Source of the DNA: Streptomyces sp. NBC_00620
GTDB lineage: Bacteria > Actinomycetota > Actinomycetes > Streptomycetales > Streptomycetaceae
Assembly: GCF_026341825.1 (NCBI RefSeq)
Contig: NZ_JAPENY010000003.1
Span: forward strand, 1,612,001 to 1,676,000
DNA: 64,000 bases
Direction: 5' to 3'
This document shows, in pieces, positions 8,297 through 16,962 of this stretch (position 1 is the stretch's first letter; every line of letters starts with the position of its first letter). The notes under the pieces were generated by a model. The model was not told the DNA's origin and made no database searches. It saw nothing but the letters and a program-made list of their open reading frames with translations. The translations under genes were made by a program, and so were the position numbers.

Positions 8297-9727
8297 TCAG
8301 ACCCCCCACGGCAACCACGCCCGCACCTCGAACCCCCCATCCCCCGCACCCCCGTGCACAAGGCGCCCACCCGCAAGCGTCGCCCGCTCGGTCAGCCCGA
8401 TCAGCCCCTGCCCCGACCCCGGCACATGCGGAACCTCCCCCGGCGGCGCCGGATTGTGTACGACCACGGTGAGGCCGTCCCCCGGAGCGCCCGAGACGGA
8501 CACCGTCACCTCCGCACCCGGCGCGTGCTTGCGGGCGTTCGTCAGCCCTTCCTGGGCGATGCGGTACGCGGTGCGGCCGACGGACGCGGGCACGGCGGCC
8601 GGCTCCGTGACGCGGTTGTCGAGGACGACCTTCATGCCCGCCGAGCGGGACTCGGAGACCAGCCCGTCGAGCGCGGCGAGCGTGGGCTGCGGCCGCCCCG
8701 CGTCGTCGGAGTCCCCCGTCCGCAGCACCCCGATGATCTCCCGCAGATCCTGCAGGGCCTCGTGCGCGCTCTCCCGGATCACCCCGGCGGCCCGCGCGAC
8801 CTCCTCGCGGGGCGCGTCCGGCCGGAACTCCAGCGCCCCCGCGTGCACGCTCAGCAGCGTGAGCCGGTGCGCGAGCACGTCGTGCATCTCCCGTGCGATG
8901 TCCTCGCGGGCGAGCCGCTGTGCCTGCTCGGCCCGCAGCGCCGCCTCCGTCTCGGCCCGCCGCGCCCGGTCCCGCAGACTCAGCATGAGCTGCCGCTTGG
9001 ACCGTACGAACATGCCCCAGCCGACCAGCGTCACGGTGATCAGCGCGCTGATGCCGACCGAGGCGACGTACGGCAGATCGGGGTCGGGCCGCAGCCAGAA
9101 GTAGACCGGGAGCAGCGCGAGCGAGATGGCGGCGAGCGTGCCGACGTACTTGAAGGGCCGGTGCACGGCGAGGGTGAACAGGGCGACCATGCCGGCGCCG
9201 CCCGCGGTGTTCGAGAGCAGTCCTATGGAGAGCATCGCGACGGCCAGCCCCAGCGGCCAGCGGCGGCGCAGCCAGACCGCGGCGCAGGCCAGTGCGCCGA
9301 CCAACTGGTCGGCGACGGCCAGGGAGTGCGGGGTGTTCGGGTCGTTGGTCAGGGTGTCGGCGGCCAGCATCCCGATGACGACGGCGATCACGAAGCACCC
9401 GAAGTCGACGATCCAGTCCCGCGCGGTGCGCCTCGGCCGCCCGGACCGCCCGACCCGCTCGGGGCCGAGCTCCGCCACCAGGGCGGAGGGCAGCAGCCAC
9501 CGCCGCGTCTGCAGTCCGTGCGCCTGCGCCGACGCGACGGACAGCGCCGCACCGGCAGCCGGCCCCCGAGCCCCGGCCGCACCCGTACCCGCCCCGACGG
9601 GCCTGGCCAGCACCCCGGGCACCACCGCACCCGGCTCAGCCAGGCCCCCGGTCGGGGCCTGCGCCTGAGGCACCGTCGCCCGGCCGGTCAGGTCTCGCGG
9701 CGCACTCGCCGGTTTGTCACTGCTCAC
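8297..9727 (-). CDS. Sensor histidine kinase (HisKA_3, NarL partner)
   Basis: A 476-residue membrane kinase. A Pro/Ala-rich cytoplasmic N-terminus of about 100 residues is followed by roughly five or six hydrophobic segments (about 105-235). Then come a basic/coiled linker, the dimerisation motif AREMHDVLAHRL with the phosphorylated His, and a C-terminal HATPase domain (YRIAQEGLTNARKHA; GSGQGLIGL). The signal it senses is unknown. GTG at 9727 was chosen over TTG at 9736; neither has a strong ribosome site. It pairs with the response regulator at 7249-7920, and the dyad at 9784-9814 suggests autoregulation. Confidence 0.9.
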   Translation of the reverse strand: MSSDKPASAPRDLTGRATVPQAQAPTGGLAEPGAVVPGVLARPVGAGTGAAGARGPAAGAALSVASAQAHGLQTRRWLLPSALVAELGPERVGRSGRPRRTARDWIVDFGCFVIAVVIGMLAADTLTNDPNTPHSLAVADQLVGALACAAVWLRRRWPLGLAVAMLSIGLLSNTAGGAGMVALFTLAVHRPFKYVGTLAAISLALLPVYFWLRPDPDLPYVASVGISALITVTLVGWGMFVRSKRQLMLSLRDRARRAETEAALRAEQAQRLAREDIAREMHDVLAHRLTLLSVHAGALEFRPDAPREEVARAAGVIRESAHEALQDLREIIGVLRTGDSDDAGRPQPTLAALDGLVSESRSAGMKVVLDNRVTEPAAVPASVGRTAYRIAQEGLTNARKHAPGAEVTVSVSGAPGDGLTVVVHNPAPPGEVPHVPGSGQGLIGLTERATLAGGRLVHGGAGDGGFEVRAWLPWGV

Positions 9728-9783
9728 GGTCGACAAATCTACGCAGCCACGGCCGCGCCCACCTCCCCCCGCCGGGGATCACC

Positions 9784-9814
9784 GACCAAAGTCGCACCCC
9801 TTCAGACTTTGGTC
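9784..9814. promoter_or_regulatory. 10-bp inverted repeat, candidate response-regulator site
   Basis: GACCAAAGTC (9784-9793) and GACTTTGGTC (9805-9814) are exact reverse complements with an 11-bp spacer, so the two half-sites are two helical turns apart. The dyad lies between the divergent kinase gene and the small membrane protein gene. NarL-type regulators bind dyads of this shape, and both flanking genes are candidate targets. Confidence 0.55.
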
Positions 9815-9907
9815 CCGGCCCCTCCTCCGCGGTCCACCACTTAGGTCGGACATGCCTCGCCCCGCGGCCGATGAACGTGGGGGGTCCGCGGGGCGAGGGT
9901 TTTCTTC

Positions 9908-10114
9908 ATGAAGCAGTTTCTGGAGGTTCTCGGCTTTGTCGCCCTGGTCCAGGGCGCCCTGGGCCTGGTGAACGAGTTCACCGGCCGCCTACGAGGGTGG
10001 GGCCTCGTACAGCGGCTCGGTTTCCTCGACGGCTACGAGATCTACGCGAGCGTCACCCTGCTCGTGCTGTCGTTCGCGCTGTTCGCGGCCGCCGAGAGCC
10101 GGAAGCCCGGCTGA
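9908..10114 (+). CDS. Small membrane protein, 68 residues
   Basis: A short protein with one hydrophobic segment near the N-terminus (about residues 5-22) and a second at 45-62, ending in a charged tail. It is likely a two-span inner-membrane protein. The ATG at 9908 follows a GCGAGGG ribosome site. I do not recognise a characterised family, although similar short actinobacterial proteins are common. It is divergent from the histidine kinase gene and shares the dyad at 9784-9814, so it may be a target or accessory of that system. It could also be unrelated. Confidence 0.7.
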   Translation: MKQFLEVLGFVALVQGALGLVNEFTGRLRGWGLVQRLGFLDGYEIYASVTLLVLSFALFAAAESRKPG

Positions 10115-10164
10115 ACACGGGCCGGACCTCCGGCGCACCCGGCGACAACCGCATCACCCTCGGT

Positions 10165-10557
10165 TCAGCAGCTGTAGTTGACCAGCTTGAAGGTGACGTA
10201 GTGGTCCGCAGTGTAGTAGTCCTCGTCCGTCCTGTTGCCGGTGACGATGCGCCGGGCGCCACGCGTCGAGGAGCCGGGCGTGATCACCGTGTACTCGTGA
10301 TAGTAGCCGGTGGACTGAGAGGGCAGGATGCCTTCCCGGTTCTGGAAGACGGCCCCGTCCTGCGAGTACGGGAAAGGGCCTCCCGAGTCGATCAGGCGGA
10401 GCGTGGTGTACGCCTGGGACGGCAGCGCGCCGTAGCAGATGCTGCCCACGGCGGTCGCCGCCGCGTTGGCCGGTACCGCGGCGGTGCCGCCTACGAGCAG
10501 GGCGGACATGAGGGCGACGATGGCGCCCGTGCGAGTGGTTCGTGGGGGGAATCTCAT
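10165..10557 (-). CDS. Secreted guanyl-specific ribonuclease (RNase Sa family)
   Basis: A 130-residue secreted microbial RNase of the N1/T1/Sa (barnase-like) superfamily that cleaves RNA after guanosine. A Sec signal peptide covers about residues 1-33. The mature part matches RNase Sa closely: GPFPYSQDG and YYHEYTVITPG segments, catalytic Glu88, Arg103 and His119 with the same spacing as Glu54/Arg69/His85 of RNase Sa, and Cys41/Cys130 for the terminal disulfide. The ATG at 10557 has AGG close before it; the longer frame upstream lacks a signal-like start. No barstar-type inhibitor gene lies nearby. Probably a scavenging or competition enzyme. Confidence 0.95.
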   Translation of the reverse strand: MRFPPRTTRTGAIVALMSALLVGGTAAVPANAAATAVGSICYGALPSQAYTTLRLIDSGGPFPYSQDGAVFQNREGILPSQSTGYYHEYTVITPGSSTRGARRIVTGNRTDEDYYTADHYVTFKLVNYSC

Positions 10558-10708
10558 GGACCTAGAATGACGCGCGTAGACCATGGCATGTCAATGACAA
10601 GTCTAGGGATTTCTCCCGCCAAGTCCGATGAATTTTCCGGGAGTTAACCTGCCGCCCGGCGGTGCGGCCCGTACGCCGGACCTCGCCACCGGTGCGGCTG
10701 ATCTGCGG

Positions 10709-11335
10709 TTAGGCGTTGGCCGGGAGCTCGTAGGTGCCGTATTCCGGGCGGCCCGCGAAGTCGTACGACTGGATGGAGACGCCCTTCGAGGTGATGCGTC
10801 CGCCGGTGTGCCGGAAGGCGGTCGGTACGGAGCCCTCGCGGAAGATGCGGCGGCCGGCGCCAAGGACGACCGGGAAGGTGAGCAGGTGGACGGTGTCGAC
10901 GAGGTCGAGGGCCAGCAGGGACTGCAGGAGTGCGCCGCTGCCGTGCACCTGGATCTCACCGTCGGTGCGCTCCTTGAGGGCGGTGACCTCCTTGGCGAGG
11001 TCGCCGCCGATCACTGACGTGCCGTCCCACGCGGGGTCGGTCAGGGTCGACGAGGCGACGTACTTCGGCAGAGCGTTGAGCTTCGAGGCGACGGGGTCGG
11101 CCGGGTCGGTCATCTTCGGCCAGAACGCGGCGAAGATGTCGTACGTACGGCGGCCGAGGAGGAACGCGTCGACGCTGCCGAAGACCTCGGTGACGAACCG
11201 GCCGAAGTCCTCGTCGTCGAACGGGACGGACCAGCCGCCCTGTGTGAAACCGCCCCTGGGGTCCTCCTCGGGACCGCCCGGTGCCTGGTAGACGCCGTCG
11301 AGGCTGACGAAGATCTGGGAGACGAGCTTGCCCAT
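10709..11335 (-). CDS. Dihydrofolate reductase/RibD C-terminal family protein
   Basis: A 208-residue cytoplasmic protein with a single RibD_C (DHFR-like) domain. It starts with SQIFVSLDGVYQAPGG, the family's first strand, and carries GRRTYDIFA, VIGGDLAKEV and HGSGALLQSLL motifs that form the NADPH site. Such stand-alone proteins are usually annotated as dihydrofolate reductase family proteins, but true DHFR or riboflavin-pathway activity is not established for them. The gene is alone, between the RNase gene and the AIM24 gene on the same strand, with its own ATG at 11335. Substrate unknown. Confidence 0.88.
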   Translation of the reverse strand: MGKLVSQIFVSLDGVYQAPGGPEEDPRGGFTQGGWSVPFDDEDFGRFVTEVFGSVDAFLLGRRTYDIFAAFWPKMTDPADPVASKLNALPKYVASSTLTDPAWDGTSVIGGDLAKEVTALKERTDGEIQVHGSGALLQSLLALDLVDTVHLLTFPVVLGAGRRIFREGSVPTAFRHTGGRITSKGVSIQSYDFAGRPEYGTYELPANA

Positions 11336-11422
11336 GACGGGTGCCTTCTCTCTCGGGTGAGGTCTGTTGTCATCAGCTCAGACCCCACCCGCACCCGCAA
11401 CTCATCGGTCGGCCCACCGGTG

Positions 11423-12250
11423 TCATCCCGCGTTCGTCGAGAACAACCCGCCCGTCGGACCCTGCTTGTCGCCGCCCTGGGCCTTCCTGAGGGCGTTGGC
11501 GAGGCTCTCGATGGTGAGGGACTGCAGGATCACCCGGCCGTTGCCCTCCAGGGTCGCGAGGGACAGGCCCTCGCCGCCGAAGACCGCGTTCATCAGGCCC
11601 TGCCGGTTGAGGCCGCCGACGCGCTGGATGCCGTACCGGATGCCCTCCTCGAAGGCGACGACGCAGCCCGTGTCGACCTCGATGCGGCCGCCGAACTCGG
11701 CCGGGTCGAGGTCGATGAAGTTGCCCGCGCCCGCGATGATCACCGTGCCCCGCCCGGTGAACTTCTCCAGGACGAAGCCCTCGCCTCCGCTGCGCCCCGT
11801 CTTCCCGCCCTGGAAGGCGATCCCGAACTGCACGCTCGACTCGGCGGCGACGAACGCGTCCTTCTCCGCGAACCACGCGCGTGTGCCGTCCAGCTCCAGA
11901 GCGCGCATCTCGCCGGGCAGGACGCCCGCGAAGCCGACCGTGCCCTCGCCGCCCGTCGACGTGAAGTACTGGAAGGCCAGCGACTCGCCCGCGAGCGCGC
12001 GCTGGCCGGCCTGCATCGCCGTGCCCATGGCCTGGCGCAGCATGCCGCCCATGCCACCGCCCGCGCCCCCGGCGCCGCCCTGGGGTCCGCCGCCCGCGCC
12101 GCCGGACGGCCCGGAGAGCCTGGTCTCCATCGTCACGTTGGTGGTCTTGAAGAGGAACTTTCCCGCCTCGCAGTACACGGTCTGGCCGGGGCTCAGGCTG
12201 ACGACCGCCATCTGCATGGCAGTGCCGACGATTTCCTGCTGAAGAGTCAC
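11423..12250 (-). CDS. AIM24/TIGR00266-family protein
   Basis: A 275-residue protein of the AIM24 (altered inheritance of mitochondria 24, TIGR00266) beta-helix family. The start QQEIVGTAMQ and the segments VAFEEGIRYG and GGEGLSLATLEGNGRVILQS are typical. A Gly-rich insert (about residues 40-65) lies in the first third. Bacterial members have no proven function; they are found in many actinomycetes and probably form trimeric beta-prisms. The GTG at 12250 is chosen from the conserved N-terminus; it lacks a clear ribosome site, so the true start could be the ATG eleven codons further in. It is divergent from the SDR gene. Confidence 0.85.
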   Translation of the reverse strand: MTLQQEIVGTAMQMAVVSLSPGQTVYCEAGKFLFKTTNVTMETRLSGPSGGAGGGPQGGAGGAGGGMGGMLRQAMGTAMQAGQRALAGESLAFQYFTSTGGEGTVGFAGVLPGEMRALELDGTRAWFAEKDAFVAAESSVQFGIAFQGGKTGRSGGEGFVLEKFTGRGTVIIAGAGNFIDLDPAEFGGRIEVDTGCVVAFEEGIRYGIQRVGGLNRQGLMNAVFGGEGLSLATLEGNGRVILQSLTIESLANALRKAQGGDKQGPTGGLFSTNAG

Positions 12251-12380
12251 AAAAGGTGAACGTGAGAGGCGGAGGGAAGAGTTCCGGCCATCCGAGTGGC
12301 CTGTCGGCCGGGCAGGCGTCGGCGAACTCACCGTCCGTTTACCGCCAGCAACCGGGCCTCGAAGCCGCTGGGATGGATCC

Positions 12381-13130
12381 ATGACTTCACGAGAGAACAT
12401 GAGCGGCACGGTGGCCCTGGTCACCGGCGGCAGCCGGGGTATCGGGGCCGCGACGGCTCTGCGGCTCGCCCAGGACGGTGCCGATGTGGCCATCACCTAT
12501 CTGCGGGACAAGGAAGCCGCCGAGGACGTCGTACGGAGGATCGAGGCGCTCGGCAGGCGTGGGCTGGCGCTGCGGGCGGACTCCGGCGACGCGGTGGAGG
12601 CCGTCGAGGCGGTGCGTACGGCTGCGCAGGTGTTCGGGCGGCTCGACGTGCTGGTCAACAACGTGGGCGTCGGGCTGCTCGGCCCCCTGGAGTCGCTGTC
12701 CCTCGCCGACGTCGACCGGGTCCTCTCCGCCAATGTGCGCGGGGCCTTCCTGGCCTCCCAGGCGGCGGCTCCGCACCTGGGGCGCGGTGGGCGGATCATC
12801 ACGATCGGTACGTGTATGACGCAGCGGGTGCCCGGGGCCGGGGGCACGCTGTACGCGACCAGCAAGTCGGCGCTGATCGGGCTCACGAAGGCGCTGGCGC
12901 GGGAGCTGGGTGGGCGGGGGATCACTGCGAACATCGTCCACCCCGGGCCGGTGGACACGGAGATGAATCCGGCGGACGGGCCGCATGGGGCCGGGCAGGC
13001 GGCGATGACCGCGCTGGGGCGGTTCGGTACCGCCGACGAGGTGGCCTCGATGGTGGCGTATCTCGCCGGGGGCGAGGCGGGGTACGTCACGGGGGCGGAG
13101 TTCGCGGTGGACGGGGGGCATGCGGCGTAG
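12381..13130 (+). CDS. SDR-family NAD(P)-dependent oxidoreductase
   Basis: A 249-residue classical short-chain dehydrogenase/reductase, FabG-like. The cofactor motif TGGSRGIG is at residues 15-22, NNVG at 93-96 and the catalytic YATSK with Tyr158 and Lys162. The position of the usual catalytic Ser (13 residues before Tyr) holds Cys145, with Thr144 beside it, which is unusual. An Arg after TGGS suggests NADPH use. The ATG at 12381 is used; an internal ATG at 12399 is also possible. The gene is single and convergent with allantoicase, separated by a large repeat. Substrate unknown. Confidence 0.9.
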   Translation: MTSRENMSGTVALVTGGSRGIGAATALRLAQDGADVAITYLRDKEAAEDVVRRIEALGRRGLALRADSGDAVEAVEAVRTAAQVFGRLDVLVNNVGVGLLGPLESLSLADVDRVLSANVRGAFLASQAAAPHLGRGGRIITIGTCMTQRVPGAGGTLYATSKSALIGLTKALARELGGRGITANIVHPGPVDTEMNPADGPHGAGQAAMTALGRFGTADEVASMVAYLAGGEAGYVTGAEFAVDGGHAA

Positions 13131-13138
13131 GGGCAGGG

Positions 13139-13314
13139 TTTTTCGCCCCCTCCGCCCCTACCCGTCCCGTACCTGGGGGCTCCGCCCCCAGACCCCCGTA
13201 TCGCGCTGACGCGCTCGTCCTCAAACGCCGGACGGGCTGAACCCCGCGGAGCGGGGGTTTGGGGGCGGAGCCCCCAAGTGACGGGAATGGGTAGGGGCGG
13301 AGGGGGCGAAAACT
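13139..13314. repeat. Dispersed repeat, family A copy 2, acting as bidirectional terminator
   Basis: About 176 bp with near-complete inverted symmetry: the left end reads TTTTCGCCCCCTCCGCCCC and the right end GGGGCGGAGGGGGCGAAAA. Inside lie a GGGGGCTCCGCCCCC hairpin, the CTCAAACGCCGGACGGGCTG core and a CCCCGC/GCGGGG stem. It fills the gap between the convergent SDR and allantoicase genes and probably stops transcription from both sides. Confidence 0.8.
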
Positions 13315-13319
13315 ACTCG

Positions 13320-14450
13320 TCAGCCGCCCAGTTCCTGGTGGCGGGCCGTCAGCCGCGCAGTGCCTTCCTCGGTCAGCGAGCCGAACAGCCTCAGGCGGGA
13401 GATGCCGCCGTCCGGGAAGATGTCCACGCGTGCGTGGGTGCCGACGGCGGGGGCGGTGAGGACGAAGCGGTGGTTGGTGTCGGGCTGGAGGCGGGTGCGG
13501 GGGAGGATCTCCGTCCAGGCCCCGTCGGCGCCGTCCTTCACCGACACCGAGGCCCAGCCCGCGCTGTTGCCCTTCAGGTACGCCGTGTCGATCTCGATCG
13601 CGCGGATCTCCGACTGGCCGACCAGCTGGTAGCGGATCCAGTCGTTGCCCTGGTCACGGCGGCGTCGGGTCTCCCAACCGTCGTCCATCTTGCGGGAGCG
13701 GCCCGGCTGGATGGTGTTCGAGGCGGGGGAATAGAAGAGGTTCGAGGCGTCCTCGGCCCGGCCGCCGTTCTCCAGGGCGACCACGTCGAAGGTGCCGAGC
13801 ACGGACAGCCACTCGGGGTCCGGTACGACCTCGCCGTGGACGCGCAGGCGCGCGATGCCGCCGTCGGGGTGCTGGTTGACGCGCAGGTGCGTGAAGCGCT
13901 GTTCGACGGAGACGGCGAAGCCGTTGGCCGCGTGGCCGCCGACCGCCGTGCGCGGGACGAGCGTCGTCCACTTCACGTCGTCCGCCAACAGCTCCTCGGG
14001 CGAAGGGGAGCCGGGGACGGACGCCCCCTCGACCGACACCGCCTGCGGGTAGTTCCCGCGGAAGTGGGCCGTGTCGACGACGATGCCGCGTACGACGCCG
14101 GGCGCGCCCAGGCGGACGAGGGCCCAGTCGTGGTCCTCGGCGGTCGGCCACGGGTGCTCGGCCGAGGCGCCGCGCCGGCGGCGGGTCTCCCAGCCGTCCA
14201 TGATCTTGCCCTTGTGGCCGAAGTGCTCGGGGTCGAACTCGGCGGCGCCGGGCAGGAGAAGGTTCTCGCGCTGGGCGAAGAACTCGTCGTTGGCGGCGAT
14301 GACACCGGCGCCGAGCTGCCGGTCGGCGAGGTTGGTGTACTGGGTGAAGGGGAAGTCGGCGGTGCGGTAGTCCGCGTACGGGTCGCCGCCTCCGTAGGGG
14401 TTCGCGTCGCCGGTGAAGTGAGCCGGAGTGGACTGATGCTGCGCCGTCAC
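13320..14450 (-). CDS. alc: Allantoicase
   Basis: A 376-residue enzyme that hydrolyses allantoate to ureidoglycolate and urea. It contains the two tandem allantoicase (jelly-roll) repeats, each marked by a GKIMDGWETRRRR-like sequence (first half near 80-90, second near 254-266) and a second His/Asp-bearing segment ending in PDGGI(A/S)RLR. The GTG at 14450 gives a normal-length protein. It follows allantoinase by 79 bp on the same strand, so the two are probably one transcript controlled at the allB promoter. The adjacent IclR gene and operators support nitrogen salvage from purines. Confidence 0.95.
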   Translation of the reverse strand: MTAQHQSTPAHFTGDANPYGGGDPYADYRTADFPFTQYTNLADRQLGAGVIAANDEFFAQRENLLLPGAAEFDPEHFGHKGKIMDGWETRRRRGASAEHPWPTAEDHDWALVRLGAPGVVRGIVVDTAHFRGNYPQAVSVEGASVPGSPSPEELLADDVKWTTLVPRTAVGGHAANGFAVSVEQRFTHLRVNQHPDGGIARLRVHGEVVPDPEWLSVLGTFDVVALENGGRAEDASNLFYSPASNTIQPGRSRKMDDGWETRRRRDQGNDWIRYQLVGQSEIRAIEIDTAYLKGNSAGWASVSVKDGADGAWTEILPRTRLQPDTNHRFVLTAPAVGTHARVDIFPDGGISRLRLFGSLTEEGTARLTARHQELGG

Positions 14451-14529
14451 GGTGATCAGGTCTGCCTTTCGAGGGTCGGCCGCTGCGGGTGCGGATGCGG
14501 GTGCGTGCGTGGAGTTGGTACGGCTGTGG

Positions 14530-15870
14530 TTACGGGTGCCGGGTCAGCAGGTGCCCCGTCGGCTCGCCGAACTCACCGTCGGCCACGATGCGTGTCCCCC
14601 GCAGCCAGGTGGACTTGACGACCCCGCTGAGGGTCTTGCCCGCGTATGCCGTGACCCGGTTGCGGTGCTGGAGCGCGGCGGGGTCGACGGTGAACGTCTC
14701 GTCCGGCGCGAGGACCGCGAAGTCGGCGTCGTGGCCCGCCGCGATGGCGCCCTTGCGGTCGCCGAGGCCGACGAGTTCCGCCGTGCGCGTCGACATCCAG
14801 CGCACCACGTCCTCCAGGGCGTACCCGCGCGCCCGGGCCTCCGTCCAGACCGCGGACAGGCTCAGCTGGAGGCCGGAGATGCCGCCCCACGCGGTCGCGA
14901 AGTCGTCGGTCTTCAGGTCGGCCGTGGAGGGCGAGTGGTCGGTGACGACGCAGTCGATGGTGCCGTCGGCGAGGGCCTGCCACAGCAGGTCCTGGTTGGC
15001 GGCCTCGCGGATGGGCGGGCAGCACTTGAACTCGCTGGCGCCGTCCGGTACTTCCTCGGCGGTGAGGGTGAGGTAGTGCGGGCAGGTCTCGACCGTGAGC
15101 CGGACGCCCTCCGCCTTCGCGGCGGCGATCAGCGGCAGCGCGTCGCTCGACGACAGGTGCAGTACGTGCACGCGCGCGTTGAGGCGCTTCGCCTGGGCGA
15201 TGAGGTTCTCGATGGCGGTGTCCTCGGCGTCGCGCGGGCGCGAGGCGAGGAAGTCGGCGTACTTCCCGCCGCCCTTCTGCGGGGCGGCTGCGAGGTGGTG
15301 CGGGTCCTCGGCGTGCACGATCAGCAGGCCGCCGAAACCGGCGATCTCCGCGAGTGACTGGGCGAGTTGCTCCTGGTCTAGCTCCGGGAACTCGTCCACA
15401 CCGGACGGGGAGAGGAAGGCCTTGAAGCCGAAGACGCCGGCGTCGTGCAACGGCCGCAGATCCTTGACGTTGTCGGGCAGTGCGCCGCCCCAGAAGCCGA
15501 CGTCGATGTGCGCCTTGGAGCGGGCGACATCCTTCTTCGTACGGAGGTTGTCGACCGTCGTCGTCGGCGGGAGGGAGTTGAGCGGCATGTCGATCAGGGT
15601 GGTGATGCCGCCGGCGGCCGCCGCGCGCGTGGCCGTCCAGAAGCCCTCCCACTCGGTGCGCCCTGGATCGTTGACGTGCACGTGGGTGTCGACGAGGCCG
15701 GGCAGCAGGACGTCGTCGCCGAAGTCCTCGATGCGGGCACCGGCCGGTACCTCCGCGTCGTGCGCGAGTACGGCCCTGATCTTTCCCCCGGCGACCGCGA
15801 CCGAGGCGGCGCGCGTCCCTTCGGGAGTGATGACGCGTGTCGAGCGCAGCACCAGTTCGACGTCGGACAC
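14530..15870 (-). CDS. allB: Allantoinase
   Basis: A 446-residue metal-dependent amidohydrolase that opens allantoin to allantoate. Metal ligands are all present: His63 and His65 (HVHVNDPG), the carbamylated-Lys position Lys150 (FKAFLS), His186 (VHAEDPHH), His238 (HLSS) and Asp311 (TDHSPST). The GTG at 15870 follows GAGAGGGG. It is the first gene of the allB-alc unit and is divergent from the IclR gene. Two palindromes (15916-15947) lie 46-77 bp upstream of its start, so repression by the neighbouring IclR protein is likely, with relief by a pathway intermediate. Confidence 0.97.
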   Translation of the reverse strand: MSDVELVLRSTRVITPEGTRAASVAVAGGKIRAVLAHDAEVPAGARIEDFGDDVLLPGLVDTHVHVNDPGRTEWEGFWTATRAAAAGGITTLIDMPLNSLPPTTTVDNLRTKKDVARSKAHIDVGFWGGALPDNVKDLRPLHDAGVFGFKAFLSPSGVDEFPELDQEQLAQSLAEIAGFGGLLIVHAEDPHHLAAAPQKGGGKYADFLASRPRDAEDTAIENLIAQAKRLNARVHVLHLSSSDALPLIAAAKAEGVRLTVETCPHYLTLTAEEVPDGASEFKCCPPIREAANQDLLWQALADGTIDCVVTDHSPSTADLKTDDFATAWGGISGLQLSLSAVWTEARARGYALEDVVRWMSTRTAELVGLGDRKGAIAAGHDADFAVLAPDETFTVDPAALQHRNRVTAYAGKTLSGVVKSTWLRGTRIVADGEFGEPTGHLLTRHP

Positions 15871-15915
15871 CCGGACCCCTCTCTGTCCCTGTTGACTCCC
15901 GGCACGGCTGTTTAC

Positions 15916-15947
15916 TTCCGCGTAACGAAATTCAACGTTCTGTTGAA
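15916..15947. promoter_or_regulatory. Paired palindromes upstream of allantoinase
   Basis: TTCCGCGTAACGAAA (15916-15930, one mismatch from TTCCG-N5-CGGAA) directly adjoins TTCAACGTTCTGTTGAA (15931-15947), a perfect TTCAAC-N5-GTTGAA dyad. The same two site classes recur at the aceB and katA promoters, and one or the other at uraD, hyi and gcl. Likely operator of the purine/glyoxylate regulon. Confidence 0.7.
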
Positions 15948-16023
15948 GGAGTCTTCACTTCGACCCTCGCGCCGTCAAGGGCGCACTTCTCCACTCTGCC
16001 TCTCATGCGTCGACTCTGGACGT

Positions 16024-16038
16024 TTCCACAAAGTGGAA
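16024..16038. promoter_or_regulatory. Perfect TTCCA-N5-TGGAA palindrome upstream of the IclR gene
   Basis: TTCCACAAAGTGGAA is a 15-bp dyad 103 bp before the IclR start codon. It is the best match in the window to the site class also found at aceB, hyi and gcl. The position suggests autoregulation of the IclR gene; binding is inferred. Confidence 0.7.
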
Positions 16039-16140
16039 TTAGAATTCCGCCCAGCAGAACGTAGCTATGCACCACCAGGGGGTCGACCGACTGCCGGGTA
16101 GGCTGCACCACCGCCTGTCAGTCTTGAAAGGACCGCGCCC

Positions 16141-16944
16141 GTGCCGACGTCCAGCGCCAGCACCACCGACGCCGCCAAGTCTTCCGCACCCAGCGGTGGC
16201 GTCCAGTCCCTTGAGCGCGCCTTCGATCTGCTCGAGCGGATGGCGGACGCCGGGGGCGAGGTCGGCCTGAGCGAGCTCGCCGCGAGCAGCGGGCTGCCGC
16301 TGCCCACCATCCACCGCCTCATGCGCACGCTGGTGTCCTGCGGCTACGTACGTCAGCAGCCCAACCGCCGGTACGCCCTCGGCCCCCGTCTGATCCGGCT
16401 CGGGGAATCCGCCGCCCGGCTCCTCGGCACCTGGGCCCGCCCCTACCTCGCGCGCCTCGTCGAGGAGACCGGCGAGACCGCGAACATGGCGCTGCTCGAC
16501 GGGGACGAGATCGTCTACGTCGCCCAGGTGCCGTCCAAGCACTCGATGCGCATGTTCACCGAGGTGGGCCGCCGGGTGCTGCCGCACTCCACGGGTGTGG
16601 GCAAGGCGCTGCTCGCGCACACGCCGGCCGACGAGGTGCGCTCGCTCCTCGCCCGTACCGGCATGCCCGCCGCGACGGAGAAGACGATCACCACGGCGGA
16701 CGGATTCCTGACCGCACTGGAAGAGGTGCGCCGGCTCGGCTACGCGGTCGACGACAACGAGCAGGAGATCGGCGTCCGCTGCCTCGCGGTGTCCGTGCCC
16801 AACTCCCCCACCGCCGCCGCCATTTCGATCTCAGGCCCGGCGGGTCGCGTCACCGAGGCGGCCACCGAGAAGATCGTGCCGGTGCTGCAGCAGGTCGCGG
16901 TGGAGCTGTCCGAGGCGCTGGCCAGCTCGGGACCGGCCGTCTGA
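16141..16944 (+). CDS. allR: IclR-family repressor, AllR type
   Basis: A 267-residue IclR regulator. An N-terminal winged helix (about residues 20-85; the segment around GLPLPTIHRLMRTL is the recognition region) is followed by the IclR effector domain (about 95-260) with the GVGKALLAH motif. The GTG at 16141 follows GAAAGGA. It is divergent from allantoinase, and in S. coelicolor an IclR protein at the equivalent place (AllR) represses allantoin genes with allantoate-type metabolites as inducers (established there; assigned here by context). The shared palindromes at seven promoters indicate that its regulon covers both purine blocks of this window. Confidence 0.87.
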   Translation: MPTSSASTTDAAKSSAPSGGVQSLERAFDLLERMADAGGEVGLSELAASSGLPLPTIHRLMRTLVSCGYVRQQPNRRYALGPRLIRLGESAARLLGTWARPYLARLVEETGETANMALLDGDEIVYVAQVPSKHSMRMFTEVGRRVLPHSTGVGKALLAHTPADEVRSLLARTGMPAATEKTITTADGFLTALEEVRRLGYAVDDNEQEIGVRCLAVSVPNSPTAAAISISGPAGRVTEAATEKIVPVLQQVAVELSEALASSGPAV

Positions 16945-16962
16945 CCCTACGACGGTACGGCA

